Below, in pieces: positions 1-8,137 of a DNA stretch of 64,000 nucleotides. This DNA comes from Georgenia muralis (lineage in GTDB: Bacteria; Actinomycetota; Actinomycetes; Actinomycetales; Actinomycetaceae). How positions within the stretch are numbered: position 1 is the first letter of the stretch; every line of letters starts with the position of its first letter. A program made the translations under genes and the position numbers. The notes beneath the pieces are model-generated. The model was not told the origin of the DNA and searched no databases. It saw only the letters and a program-made list of their open reading frames with translations. The DNA is taken from assembly GCF_003814705.1 (NCBI RefSeq), contig NZ_RKRA01000001.1, positions 868,001-932,000 on the forward strand, given 5' to 3'.

Positions 1-155
1 GGATCGAACGGTCCACCGCGGTGCGCCGCCGTCCCGAGGACGTGGCCGAGGGCCTCCTCGACGCCGGCGTCACCCTGTTCACCATCGGCAGCAGCGGACC
101 GGACTACGACCTCGACCTGATGCGCCGGTGGGTCGCGTGGCGCGACGCTCGGTGA
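1..155 (+). CDS. LLM-class F420-dependent oxidoreductase, C-terminal fragment
   Basis: Only the last 50 codons are inside the window; the reading frame begins at base 3 and ends at TGA 153-155. The tail contains LFTIGSSGPDYDL followed by a Trp-rich end (RRWVAWRDAR). This strongly resembles the C-terminus of luciferase-like F420-dependent oxidoreductases of actinobacteria, which usually end in a similar SGPDYDL...W..WRD pattern. Members move hydride between F420H2 and organic substrates in the cytoplasm; no substrate can be proposed from this fragment. The gene reads away from the hydrogenase locus and shares no operon with it. Confidence 0.6.
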   Translation, partial: IERSTAVRRRPEDVAEGLLDAGVTLFTIGSSGPDYDLDLMRRWVAWRDAR

Positions 156-163
156 GCACGAGT

Positions 164-200
164 CTGCTCGATCGGTCGCGATTGACGACCATCTCAGCAG
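164..200. repeat. 37-bp palindromic repeat, copy 1
   Basis: First of three ungapped, alignable 37-base units. It begins CTGCTCGAT and ends ATCTCAGCAG, so the ends pair, and it contains the shared core GGTCGCGATTGAC. It differs from copies 2 and 3 mainly in the outer arms. No gene reads through it. Confidence 0.7.
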
Positions 201-237
201 GCTCGTCAGCCGGGGCGGACCCCGTCGGCCGACACGG

Positions 238-274
238 TTGCTGAATTGGTCGCGATTGACAGCCACCTCAGCAC
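238..274. repeat. 37-bp palindromic repeat, copy 2
   Basis: Second unit, starting 74 bases after copy 1. It shares GGTCGCGATTGAC with copy 1 and GACAGCCA with copy 3. The outer bases TTGCTGA and CCTCAGCA can pair. Confidence 0.7.
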
Positions 275-321
275 CCCGTGCGCCGGTGGGCCGGGTGGCG
301 GGACGAGCGGCGGGCACGAGG

Positions 322-358
322 TTGCTCAAATGGTCGTTATCGACAGCCATCTGAGCAA
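322..358. repeat. 37-bp palindromic repeat, copy 3
   Basis: Third and most regular unit. The outer arms TTGCTCA and TGAGCAA are perfect complements, ATGG/CCAT extends the stem, and an inner GTCG-TTAT-CGAC can also pair. It would form a long hairpin in either strand's RNA. Confidence 0.75.
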
Positions 359-517
359 CCTGGTGAACCGGCTGGGGCCATCGACGCCCGGCTCGAACGC
401 CGTCGCCCGGCTCGAACGCCGTCCGTCGGCTCGGGCCACTGGCCGGCTTCGACCGCCATGTCTCAGGACATCGGTGACAGTGGGCGCGCGCAGGTAGGGC
501 GCTGAGCGTCTCCTGCC

Positions 518-1018
518 TCAGGCGCTCAGCGCCAGCCCTGCGAGCCCGACCACCGCGATGACGGCGCCGGGGTAGTACCCGGTGGGCGGCCGGTACCCCT
601 CGAGCCACCGCGCGAACGGGATCGCGATGAGCGGTGCCATCGCGGCCACCGCCTGGACGACGCCCGGCTGCATGGTCTGCAGCGCCCACACCATGGCGGT
701 GACGCCGAGGATGGGTCCGAAGAGGGCGTTGGCGCCCACCCAGAACCAGGCCCGGTCGGGCAGGCGGTTGCCGAGCGGGCCGAGCTCCGTGCGCGGTCCG
801 CGGCCGCCGACCACGCCGGGGGCGGGGGCCAGTGCGGCCTTCGCCCAGGCCCGGCGGCCGGCGAGCAGCCGCACCAGGACCAGCGCCACGAGCGCCACGG
901 CGACCCCGCCGGTGAGCCGGTCGAACGCCGCGGTGCTCACCTGCTCGATGCTGCGGCCGACCGGGGGCGCCTGCCCGCCCGCGGCGGCGTTCTCGGCCTG
1001 CTGGATCGCGGCACCCGC
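518..1018 (-). pseudogene. EamA-family permease, second-half remnant
   Basis: The frame encodes roughly the second half of a 10-helix EamA (DMT) transporter: a hydrophobic helix near VAVALVALVLVRLL, then WFWVGANALFGPILGV, a helix with the typical ALQTMQPGVVQAV stretch, and a final GAVIAVVGLAGL helix before TGA. Full EamA proteins are about 280-320 residues; only about 165 are present, and the first five helices are missing. Just upstream the sequence switches, in another frame, to [FeFe]-hydrogenase. An ATG in this frame exists at 1072 but lies inside hydrogenase coding sequence with no EamA-like residues, so it is not the original start. I read this as a deletion product; a sequencing or assembly error at the junction is possible. 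Confidence 0.7.
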
Positions 1019-2678
1019 CGGGGCAGGCCATGAACTCGATGAAGTGGCAGCGGGAGAACTCCCCGCCGGCACGGATGTCGTCGAGGATGCGGTGGGCGTT
1101 GGCGGTGCCGTGCGCCACGGCCAGGCGCAGGGTCGCCCCGCGCAGCCACTCCAGGTCCGGCACGAGGTGGGCGATGAGGTCCGGGACCGGCCCGACCTGG
1201 TCGATGGTCACCTCGACCAGCCGGACGCCGTCGAACCCGCGCACCGGCAGGACGTCGGCGTGGGTGAAGTACTCCTCGGCGGGCCGGCCGGTGACGAGCT
1301 CGATCACGGTGCGCAGGGCCGCCTCCATGACCCCACCGGTGGCGCCGAAGATGACGCCGGAGCCGGTGGCGGTGCCGAAGGGGTTGTCGAAGTCCGAGCC
1401 GGCCTCGGCCGGCAGGTCGATGCCGCGCTGGCGGATCATCTTCGCGGCCTCACGGGTGGTGAGGGCGATGTCGACGTCGGGCCGGCCGTCGCGGGAGAGC
1501 TCGGGGCGGGCCGCCTCGAACTTCTTGGCGGTGCAGGGCATGAGGGAGACCGAGACGACGTCGGCGGGGTCGAGGTGGTTGGCGTCGGCGTACCAGGTCT
1601 TGATGAGCGCCCCGAACATCTGCTGCGGGGAGCGGCACGTGGACATGTGCGGCAGCAGGTCGGGGTAGCGGTGCTCGATGTCCTTGACCCATCCCGGGCT
1701 GCAGGAGGTGAACATGGGCACCGGGCGGGTGGTGTCGCCGCGGACGAGGTTGTCGTACAGGCGCGAGAGGAGCTCGGCGCCCTCCTCGATGATGGTGAGG
1801 TCCGCGGCGAAGTTGGTGTCGAAGACGCGGTCGAACCCGACCTCGCGCAGGGCGGTGTTGAGCGGCCAGGTCAGGGCCGTGCCGGGCTCGAGGCCGAACT
1901 CCTCGCCGATCGCGGCGCGCGGGGCGGGTGCGGTCTGGACTACGACGTGCTTGGTGGGGTCCGCGAGCGCCGACCACGCCGCGGCGGTGTCGTCGACCGC
2001 CTGCAGGGCACCGGTGGGGCAGCGGTTGATGCACTGCCCGCAGCCGATGCAGCTGAGCTGGTTCAGCGGCAGGTCGAGGTAGGTGCCGATGGTGGTGGCG
2101 TCCCCGCGGCCGAGGACGCCGAGGATTCCGATGCCCTGGAGCTCGGCGCACGTGCGCACGCAGCGCAGGCAGTGGACGCACTTGTCGAGGTCGATGGTCA
2201 CAGACGGGCCGAGGAGGTCCTGCCGGCCGGTCGGCTCGGTGCGCCGGCCCAGGCGCCAGGAGTCGACGCCGTGCTCGGCGGCGAGGTCCTGCAGCTCGCA
2301 ATTCCCGTTCCGCGCGCAGGTGGGGCACTCCCCCGCGTGCTCGGAGAGCATGAGGTCGACGACGTCGCGGCGGGCCTGGGCCACGCGCGGGCTGTGCGTG
2401 CGGATCTCGACCGGCACGGTGAGCGGGTACGCGCACGCGGCCTGCAGGGCCCGCTGCCCCTCGATCTCGACGACGCAGACCCGGCACACCCCGGCGTCGG
2501 GCAGGTCGGGGTGGTGGCACAGGGTGGGGATCCGGATGCCCGCCTGCTTTGCGGCATCGAGGACGGACGTGCCGGCGGGGACCTCGACGGGACGGCCGTC
2601 GATGGTGACGGCGACCGGCGCGGCGGTCGGGGCCGCGGTGGGCGGGGCCCACGGGGCGGGGGTGGCCTGGGCGACCAT
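1011..2678 (-). pseudogene. [FeFe]-hydrogenase catalytic subunit, 3'-truncated (HydA-like)
   Basis: From ATG 2678 (GGAGGAG-like site upstream) the frame reads as a modular [FeFe]-hydrogenase of the bifurcating/NAD-linked type. Seen in order: an N-terminal 2Fe-2S domain (CHHPDLPDAGVCRVC), the His-ligated cluster segment (HAGECPTCARNGNCELQ), two 4Fe-4S motifs (CVHCLRCVRTC; CIGCGQCINRC) and the H-cluster motifs TSCSPGW, MPCTAKKFE and FMACPGGC. It should continue with a GGGQP-like stretch and roughly 20-70 more residues. Instead it ends 556 codons in and runs into EamA sequence in a different frame. The hydrogenase frame then has no stop before the left window edge. All four H-cluster cysteines are present, but the structural C-terminus is lost, so activity is doubtful. 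It lies 10 bases behind the NuoF-like partner gene. Confidence 0.85.
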
Positions 2679-2688
2679 GGCGGGCTCC

Positions 2689-3960
2689 TCAGATGGCCGG
2701 CGCGGGTGCGACGGCCCGGGGGGTGGCGGCTGGGACGGTGCGGACGGTGGGCGCCGTCCCCGTCAGGACGAGCTCGTCCCCGAAGTGCTCGAGGATCGAG
2801 AGGAAGACGTTCGGGCTGGACTGGCCGAGCCCGCATTTGGACGCCACCTGCATGGTCGCGCCGAGGCGCTCGAGGTCCGCCAGGTGCTCGGCGGTGCAGG
2901 TGCCGGCCCGCAGCATCGCGATGCCCTCGAGGATCTTGACGTTGCCGACGCGGCAGGGGGTGCACTGCCCGCACGACTCGTCGGCGAAGAAGCTCATGAT
3001 GTTCTCGGCCGCCTCGAGGAGGTCACGGTCGGGGCCGAGGACGATGACGGCGCCGCCGGTGGCGACGTCCTCGTAGCTGATCGCCCGGCCGAACTCCGTG
3101 GCCGGCACGCACCGGCCGGCCGCACCGCCGACGATGACGGCGCGGGCGTCCAGCCCGCCCGCCGCGGCGAGGACCTCCCCGATGGGCACCCCGAGGGGGA
3201 ACTCGTAGACGCCCGGCCGCTCGACGTCGCCGGAGACGCTGAGGAGCTTGGGCCCGGTGGACCGGTCGGTGCCGATCGCGGCGAACCACTCCGGCCCGCG
3301 GGCGAGGATCGCCGTCACCCAGGCGAAGGTCTCGACGTTGTTGACCACGGTCGGCGCGCCGTGCAGCCCGCTGATGACGGGGAAGGGCGGGCGGTTGCGC
3401 GGCTCGCCGCGTCGGCCCTCGAGGCTCTCGAGCAGGGCGGTCTCCTCCCCGCACACGTAAGCGCCGGAGCCGAGGTGGAGCCGGATGTCGAAGGGGGCGC
3501 CGGGGCCGAGGGCGTCCGCGCCGAGCAGGCCGTCCGTGCGGCGGGCCGCGAGGCGGGTGAGAAGGTGTTCGCGCAGGTACACGTACTCACCGCGCAGGTA
3601 GAGGATCCCCTCGGCCGCGCCGATCGCGTGCCCGGCGATGGTCATGCCCTCGAGGACGAGGTCGGCGAGCTCGGCGAGGAGGACGCGGTCCTTGAAGGTT
3701 CCGGGCTCGCCCTCGTCCGCGTTGCAGACGACGTAGCGCCGCCCGTCCGGCGCGGGCGCCCCGGCGGCCAGCGCCCACTTCAGCCCGGTGGGGAAACCCG
3801 CTCCGCCGCGGCCCTTGAGACCCGAGCCGGTCACGGCGTCGACGACGTCGGAGGGGGCCATCGCGAGCGCGGCGCGCAGGCCGGCCCCCACCTCGACGTC
3901 GGCCAGGGTCAACGGGGTACGCACGGCTGAGCCGGGTGTGGACGGGGTACGCACGGTCAT
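2689..3960 (-). CDS. NuoF-like NAD(H)/FMN diaphorase subunit of hydrogenase (HydB-like)
   Basis: About 423 residues from ATG 3960, chosen because AAGGAG sits 7 bases upstream; the frame is open further up but has no better site. The protein has the NuoF glycine-rich FMN/NADH region (GRGGAGFPTGLKW, then NADEGEPGTFKDR), the SLBB-like middle part and the C-terminal 4Fe-4S ligands ESCGQCTPCR plus a distal Cys in SKCGLGQSSP. It would oxidise or reduce NAD(H) and pass electrons to the hydrogenase subunit encoded immediately downstream. Trimeric NAD-linked [FeFe]-hydrogenases also use a NuoE-like thioredoxin-fold subunit; none is next to it. The gene looks intact, in contrast to its partner. Confidence 0.85.
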   Translation of the reverse strand: MTVRTPSTPGSAVRTPLTLADVEVGAGLRAALAMAPSDVVDAVTGSGLKGRGGAGFPTGLKWALAAGAPAPDGRRYVVCNADEGEPGTFKDRVLLAELADLVLEGMTIAGHAIGAAEGILYLRGEYVYLREHLLTRLAARRTDGLLGADALGPGAPFDIRLHLGSGAYVCGEETALLESLEGRRGEPRNRPPFPVISGLHGAPTVVNNVETFAWVTAILARGPEWFAAIGTDRSTGPKLLSVSGDVERPGVYEFPLGVPIGEVLAAAGGLDARAVIVGGAAGRCVPATEFGRAISYEDVATGGAVIVLGPDRDLLEAAENIMSFFADESCGQCTPCRVGNVKILEGIAMLRAGTCTAEHLADLERLGATMQVASKCGLGQSSPNVFLSILEHFGDELVLTGTAPTVRTVPAATPRAVAPAPAI

Positions 3961-4118
3961 CGGGCGCTCCTTGCGCCCGGGCGCCGGGCGCTCCTCGCGC
4001 CGCCCACGGAACCGGGGCGGCGTCTTCACGCTACGACGGGGAACCGCGCCGGACCCGGGCCGTCCGTCCTTTCGGACGAATCACCCTCGAATGCAGGCGA
4101 CCGAGCCCTCCGTTCCAC

Positions 4119-4469
4119 TCACGGTGCGTCGATGTCGAGCTCGACGCGTCGCCCGCCGACGGTCATCGTGATGGCCACATCGACGGCCCCCGCGGCATGT
4201 AGGTAGTTGCGGAGCGTCGAGAGCAACATGTCCTCGCGGTGTTCGGTGCGAGAGACGGCGTCCTGGCCCACACCAAGCCGTTTCGCCAGCTCCTCCTGAG
4301 TGAGCTGGCCCGCCTTGCGGACGGTGGCGAGGTTCATCGCGTAGATGCGGTCCTCCTCTGCCATGCCCGCACGGATCTTGGCGACCTCAGTCGCGCGCTC
4401 CGGGTCAGACAGACGCTCCTTGAGCCAATCGTTCCCGCGCGTGGAGCGTGACCTCTCCATGGGGCTCAC
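4119..4469 (-). CDS. XRE-family helix-turn-helix antitoxin (HigA-like)
   Basis: 116 residues with a helix-turn-helix of the Cro/CI type in the middle (QLTQEELAKRLGVGQDAVSR, about residues 55-74) and a short C-terminal beta-like tail. It overlaps the preceding toxin gene by 4 bases, so the two are translationally coupled, toxin first. That order and the pairing with a Gp49/RelE-like protein match HigBA-type toxin-antitoxin modules. It would neutralise the toxin and repress the shared promoter. The specific family name is by analogy. Confidence 0.75.
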   Translation of the reverse strand: MSPMERSRSTRGNDWLKERLSDPERATEVAKIRAGMAEEDRIYAMNLATVRKAGQLTQEELAKRLGVGQDAVSRTEHREDMLLSTLRNYLHAAGAVDVAITMTVGGRRVELDIDAP

Positions 4470-4852
4470 TTCCCGTCCTCCTGCATGAACTTCTCGATGA
4501 TCTGATCGGCCCGGGTGCCTACGCTGTCGTAGAACACATCACCCATCCCCGCTTTGTCGCCGCTGAAGAGCACCACCACCGCGGTCTCTGTGTCCATGAA
4601 CCACACGATCGTCCTCACGGCGATTCCAGGTTCGAACGGATGCGACAAGCGCCAGACCGGGTACCTCTTCGACTGCCTGACCCGCCTGAGAGTCGGACTC
4701 TCGTCGCGTGGCTCGTCGTCGAGCTCCTCGATGTACTGGATCTGGGCTGCGATGAGGTCCAGCTTCCGTTGCGCCGACCAGTCACCGCCGGTGGCCTTGC
4801 GCTCAAGATCGTCAAGCATCCGCTGGAAGTCGTCGTTCCAGTCGACCAGCAT
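4466..4852 (-). CDS. HigB/Gp49-like toxin of a toxin-antitoxin pair
   Basis: 128 residues, with a basic, Tyr-rich core (RRVRQSKRYPVWRLSHPFEP) followed by a strand-rich segment IRTIVWFMDTETAVVVLFSGDK that is typical of RelE/HigB/Gp49 mRNA interferases. It is encoded just before an XRE antitoxin with a 4-base overlap. The likely role is ribosome-dependent mRNA cleavage when free of the antitoxin. There is no Shine-Dalgarno sequence before ATG 4852; a promoter with its -10 element 7 bases from the ATG suggests a leaderless transcript. Codon use is less GC-biased than in neighbouring genes, in keeping with a mobile module. Confidence 0.7.
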   Translation of the reverse strand: MLVDWNDDFQRMLDDLERKATGGDWSAQRKLDLIAAQIQYIEELDDEPRDESPTLRRVRQSKRYPVWRLSHPFEPGIAVRTIVWFMDTETAVVVLFSGDKAGMGDVFYDSVGTRADQIIEKFMQEDGK

Positions 4853-4858
4853 CCACTC

Positions 4859-4888
4859 AGTATGACGCGAAAATCATATGACCCGCAA
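4859..4888 (-). promoter_or_regulatory. Putative promoter of the HigBA-like pair
   Basis: Reading the minus strand, TTGCGG (4888-4883) and CATACT (4864-4859) are separated by 18 bases. Transcription would start within a base or two of the toxin ATG, which fits the absence of a ribosome binding site. This is inferred from consensus only. Confidence 0.4.
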
Positions 4889-4930
4889 CGCATCTTGGTG
4901 GTGACGACAGCCCCAGTTGCCGATTTGGCC

Positions 4931-5938
4931 TCAGCCGATGGCGCGGGCCGCCTCGCGCGTGCTCTCCACCGGCCCGGTCGACCCGCGGACGACGAGGGTG
5001 GAGCGGAGGAGCTCCGACGCCGGCGGCAGGGTGACGTCAGCGAGGCGCCGCTCGAGCATCTCGGCGGCGATGGTGCCCATCGACCCACTGCGGGCCGCGA
5101 TCGTCGTCAGGCCCGGGGTGACCATGCCCTCGTCGAGGGAGTCGTCGAAGCCGGCGATGCTCAGCCGGCCCGGGACGTCGACGCCCATCTCGCGCACCCG
5201 GGTGAGCAGGCCCCACGCGATGAGGTCGTCGAAGCCGATGACGGCGGTGCGACCGGAGTCGACGACCTTCTGTGCGGCGGCGCGGCCACCGGCGAAGGTG
5301 GGCGCGTGCGGGCCGGCGATGCGCAGGTCCACCCCGAGCCGGTCGGCGGCCGCCGTGAGGCCGGCGCGCTTCGCCCGGCCCGACCGCGAGGCGGCCGGGC
5401 CGTCGAGGTAGAGCACGGAGGTGTGACCCATGCGCGCGAGGTGGGTGAGCAGGTCGTCCATGCCCTGGGCGGCGTCGATCGCCACGCCGTCGACGCCGTC
5501 GACGAGGCGGTTGACCAGGACGGTGGGGCGGCGCTGCGCGAAGACGCGGACGTCGTCGTCCTCCAGGCGCGAGGCGATGAGGATGAGGCCGTCGACCTGC
5601 TGGCTCAGCCGCGCGACGAGCTCGGGCTCGACGGAGGGGTCCTCGCGCGAGTCGGCGAGGAACATCCCGAAGCGGCGCTCCTGCGCGACCTGGGCGATGC
5701 CGGCGACGATCGGGCCGAAGAACGGGTTGGACACGTCGGGCAGCAGCACGCCGACGTTGCCGAGCTTGCCGGTGGCCAGGCCACGGGCGGCGAGGTTGGG
5801 GCGGAAGTTGAGCGCCTCGGCCGTCTCGATGACGCGGCGCCGGGTCTCGGGGTTCACGCGCGCGGCGCCGTTGAGCGAGCGGGAGACGGTCGCGATCGAC
5901 ACCCCCGCCTCGCGCGCGACGTCGTGGATGGTCGCCAT
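4931..5938 (-). CDS. LacI-family transcriptional regulator (hexuronate/pectin regulon candidate)
   Basis: 335 residues. The N-terminal LacI DNA-binding domain is clear (MATIHDVAREAGVSIATVSR, with a hinge helix around NLAARGLATG), followed by a periplasmic-binding-like sensor (LLPDVSNPFFGPIVAGIAQ ... FDDLIAWGLL ... SIAGFDDS). A strong AGGAGG-type site precedes ATG 5938. It is divergent from altronate dehydratase, with a LacI-type palindrome between the two genes at 5972-5986. Six further similar operators occur upstream of pectin-related genes to 27 kb, so this is the obvious candidate for the pathway repressor, with a uronate or 2-keto-3-deoxygluconate as likely inducer. The inducer is inference. 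Confidence 0.9.
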   Translation of the reverse strand: MATIHDVAREAGVSIATVSRSLNGAARVNPETRRRVIETAEALNFRPNLAARGLATGKLGNVGVLLPDVSNPFFGPIVAGIAQVAQERRFGMFLADSREDPSVEPELVARLSQQVDGLILIASRLEDDDVRVFAQRRPTVLVNRLVDGVDGVAIDAAQGMDDLLTHLARMGHTSVLYLDGPAASRSGRAKRAGLTAAADRLGVDLRIAGPHAPTFAGGRAAAQKVVDSGRTAVIGFDDLIAWGLLTRVREMGVDVPGRLSIAGFDDSLDEGMVTPGLTTIAARSGSMGTIAAEMLERRLADVTLPPASELLRSTLVVRGSTGPVESTREAARAIG

Positions 5939-5971
5939 GGGGGTGGTCCTCCTCTCGCGGGGACGGTACGA

Positions 5972-5986
5972 TGAAAGCGCTTACGC
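5972..5986. promoter_or_regulatory. LacI-type operator 1 (lacI/uxaA intergenic)
   Basis: TGAAAGCGCTTACGC, centred on AAGCGCTT, lies between the divergent regulator and altronate dehydratase, about 50 bases before the uxaA start. The same core recurs at six other promoters in this window. Confidence 0.8.
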
Positions 5987-6038
5987 CTAGCGTACCGGGC
6001 CATTTGCCTCTTGGGGAGAGGTCCACGGAAAGGTTCTC

Positions 6039-7604
6039 ATGTCAGACACGCTCCGGACCACGACATCGCTTCCGCTCGCGGAGGCGACGATCCTCCTGCG
6101 CCCCGACGACGACGTCGCGATCGCCACCCGTGACCTGCTCGCCGGCACGGTGCTCGAGCGCGAGGGCGCCGAGCCGCTCGTCGTCGCCGCGACCGTCCCG
6201 CGCGCCCACAAGCTCGCCGTGCGCGTCGTCGCCGCGGGTGGTCAGGTGCGCAAGTACGGCCAGTCGATCGGCCGAGCCACTCGCGAGATCCTCCCCGGCG
6301 AGCACGTCCACGGCCACAACCTCGCCATGGACGACGGCGAGCACGACTACGAGTTCGGCACCGCCCGGGTGACGGTGCCGCCGACGATGCGCGGGCGGAC
6401 CTTCCGCGGCTACCGCCGGGCCGACGGGCGCGTGGGCACGCGCAACTTCATCGGCGTCATCACCTCGGTCAACTGCTCGGCCAGCACCGCGAAGATGATC
6501 GCCGACCAGTTCCGCGGCATCGGGGTCCTCGACGAGTTCGAGCACGTCGACGGCGTCATGGCCATCACCCACGGCTCCGGCTGCGGCCTCGTGCCCGACT
6601 CCAACGGCGGGCAGACCCTCCTGCGCACGCTGCGCGGGTACGCCCACCACCCGAACTTCGGCGGCCTGCTCGTCCTCGGGCTGGGCTGCGAGATGATCCC
6701 GGTGCAGTCCCTGACCGCGGGCCTGGACCTGCCCGAGGGCCTCCACGTGGAGACGATGACGATCCAGGACAGCGGCGGCGTGCGTGCCACCGTCCGCGAG
6801 GCCGTGGCGAAGATCCGCGCCATGCTGCCCGAGGTGGACCAGGCGCGCCGCGAGGACGTCGACATCTCCGAGCTCGTCCTCGGCCTCAACTGCGGCGGCT
6901 CCGACGGGTACTCCGGCATCACGGCCAACCCCGCGCTCGGCCACGCCTCGGACCTGCTCGTCGGGGCCGGCGGCACCTCGGTGCTCGCCGAGACCCCGGA
7001 GGTCTACGGCGCCGAGCACCTGCTCACCCGCCGGGCGGTGAGCGAGGAGGTCGGTCGGAAGCTGCTCGACCGCATCGCGTGGTGGAAGGACTACGCCGCG
7101 GCCGGCGGTGGGACGCTGGACAACAACCCCTCCCCCGGCAACAAGGCCGGCGGGCTGACGACGATCCTCGAGAAGTCCCTCGGCGCCGTCGCCAAGGGCG
7201 GGACCGCCGAGCTCTCCGCCGTCTACGAGTACGCCGAGCCGATCGAGCGCGGCGTGGGCTTCGCGTTCATGGACACCCCCGGGTACGACCCGGTCTCGGT
7301 CACCGGGCTGGTGGCAGGTGGTGCGACGGTCGTCTGCTTCACCACCGGCCGCGGCTCGGTGCTGGGCTCCAAGCCGGCACCGACGATCAAGCTCGCCACC
7401 AACACCGAGATGTACGAGCGCATGCACGAGGACATGGACCTCAACTGCGGGCGCATCGTCGACGGCACCGCGACGCTGACCGAGGTCGGCGAGGAGATCT
7501 TCGAGAAGATCATCGCGGTGGCGTCCGGCGAGACGTCGGTGAGCGAGGAGCTCGACCTCGGCCAGGAGGAGTTCGTGCCGTGGCAGCTGGGGGCCGTGAC
7601 CTGA
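6039..7604 (+). CDS. uxaA: Altronate dehydratase (UxaA family)
   Basis: 521 residues. The first 100 residues form a SAF-type domain (SLPLAEATILLRPDDDVAIA ... HGHNLAMDDGEHDYEFG), followed by the D-galactarate dehydratase/altronate hydrolase catalytic domain (GYRRADGRVGTRNFIGVI, NCSASTAKMIADQF, LGLNCGGSDGYSGITANPA, DNNPSPGNKAGGLTTI). It would dehydrate D-altronate to 2-keto-3-deoxy-D-gluconate in the galacturonate branch. GAAAGG is positioned for ATG 6039. A LacI-type operator sits in its promoter, giving direct repression by the divergent regulator. Length and domain order are normal. Galactarate dehydratase is the main alternative within the family, but the uronate isomerase nearby favours altronate. 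Confidence 0.9.
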   Translation: MSDTLRTTTSLPLAEATILLRPDDDVAIATRDLLAGTVLEREGAEPLVVAATVPRAHKLAVRVVAAGGQVRKYGQSIGRATREILPGEHVHGHNLAMDDGEHDYEFGTARVTVPPTMRGRTFRGYRRADGRVGTRNFIGVITSVNCSASTAKMIADQFRGIGVLDEFEHVDGVMAITHGSGCGLVPDSNGGQTLLRTLRGYAHHPNFGGLLVLGLGCEMIPVQSLTAGLDLPEGLHVETMTIQDSGGVRATVREAVAKIRAMLPEVDQARREDVDISELVLGLNCGGSDGYSGITANPALGHASDLLVGAGGTSVLAETPEVYGAEHLLTRRAVSEEVGRKLLDRIAWWKDYAAAGGGTLDNNPSPGNKAGGLTTILEKSLGAVAKGGTAELSAVYEYAEPIERGVGFAFMDTPGYDPVSVTGLVAGGATVVCFTTGRGSVLGSKPAPTIKLATNTEMYERMHEDMDLNCGRIVDGTATLTEVGEEIFEKIIAVASGETSVSEELDLGQEEFVPWQLGAVT

Positions 7605-7627
7605 CCGGCACCGCGAGCGATCACCCC

Positions 7628-7665
7628 GTCGCCGAGCGAGAGCGGTGTCGCCGAGTGAGAGTGGT
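7628..7665. repeat. Two adjacent 19-bp direct repeats
   Basis: GTCGCCGAGCGAGAGCGGT (7628-7646) is followed directly by a second copy with two C-to-T changes (7647-7665). It lies in the short space between the converging ends of uxaA and the phosphatase gene. Confidence 0.6.
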
Positions 7666-7674
7666 GTGCGGGGA

Positions 7675-8133
7675 TCATTCGGCAACAGAGGGATCGTTCG
7701 TGGCGAGACCGCCGAAGCGGCGCACGAACCGCCGCTGCCCGGCTGTCTCGACGGCGCGGCGGGCGTAGCGCTCCCGCACGAAGGCGACGGCCTCGCCCGG
7801 CGGGACGCCGTCGAGGACTGCCAGGCAGGCCAGGGCGGTACCGGTGCGCCCGAGGCCGCCGGCGCACGCGATCTCCACGCGCTCCGTGGCTGCCCGCTGC
7901 CACGCCTCGCGCAGGGCGTCCGCCACCGCTCCGGGATCGGCGGGAAGCCGGAAGTCGAGCCAGCGCAGCCACCGGCTCTCCCACTGCGCGGGCGCGACCG
8001 GTCGCGCGGCGAGGTAGAGCGCGAACTGAGGCGGCGGGCCGGGCGGCAGCGCGCGCAGCGACCGGCCACGGACGAGCCTGCCCGACGGCAGGGCGAGTAC
8101 CCCTGCCCCACCGGGTTCCCACGCTGCGCCCAC
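7675..8133 (-). CDS. Small protein-tyrosine phosphatase-like protein
   Basis: About 152 residues when started at GTG 8133, which lies 4 bases after the stop of the acetyltransferase gene; the frame is open further upstream but would overlap that gene completely. The C-terminal half has the phosphatase P-loop in the form CAGGLGRTGTALACLAVL, i.e. Cys-x5-Arg-Thr, and a conserved Asp/Pro-containing segment before it (FRLPADP). Such proteins dephosphorylate Tyr or small phospho-substrates; in actinobacteria they are common and mostly unstudied. The usual His before the catalytic Cys is replaced by Ala (ACAGG). Coupling to the TacAT-like pair is positional only. Confidence 0.65.
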   Translation of the reverse strand: MGAAWEPGGAGVLALPSGRLVRGRSLRALPPGPPPQFALYLAARPVAPAQWESRWLRWLDFRLPADPGAVADALREAWQRAATERVEIACAGGLGRTGTALACLAVLDGVPPGEAVAFVRERYARRAVETAGQRRFVRRFGGLATNDPSVAE

Positions 8134-8137
8134 GTCC

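Larger units (their letters stand above)
156..517. other. Intergenic region with three palindromic repeats
   Basis: There is no convincing gene in these 362 bases. Short open frames exist but have no ribosome binding site and only Arg/Pro-rich translations. The region holds three copies of a 37-bp imperfect palindrome (164-200, 238-274, 322-358), listed separately. It lies between two converging gene ends (the oxidoreductase and the EamA remnant), so the repeats could act as transcript ends. The rest shows nothing recognisable. Confidence 0.6.

Noticed and set aside
164-358. CRISPR array
   Set aside because: Only three units, spacing is irregular (37 and 47 bases between units), units are palindromic and only partly conserved, and no cas gene is near.
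1450-2652. Minus-strand 400-residue Arg/Pro-rich frame
   Set aside because: It is the wrong frame of the hydrogenase gene. The true frame has no stop before the left window edge.
582-2939. Plus-strand 785-residue open frame
   Set aside because: It is the antisense shadow of the hydrogenase and EamA sequence; its translation is low-complexity Gly/Ala/Arg/Asp with no motif.
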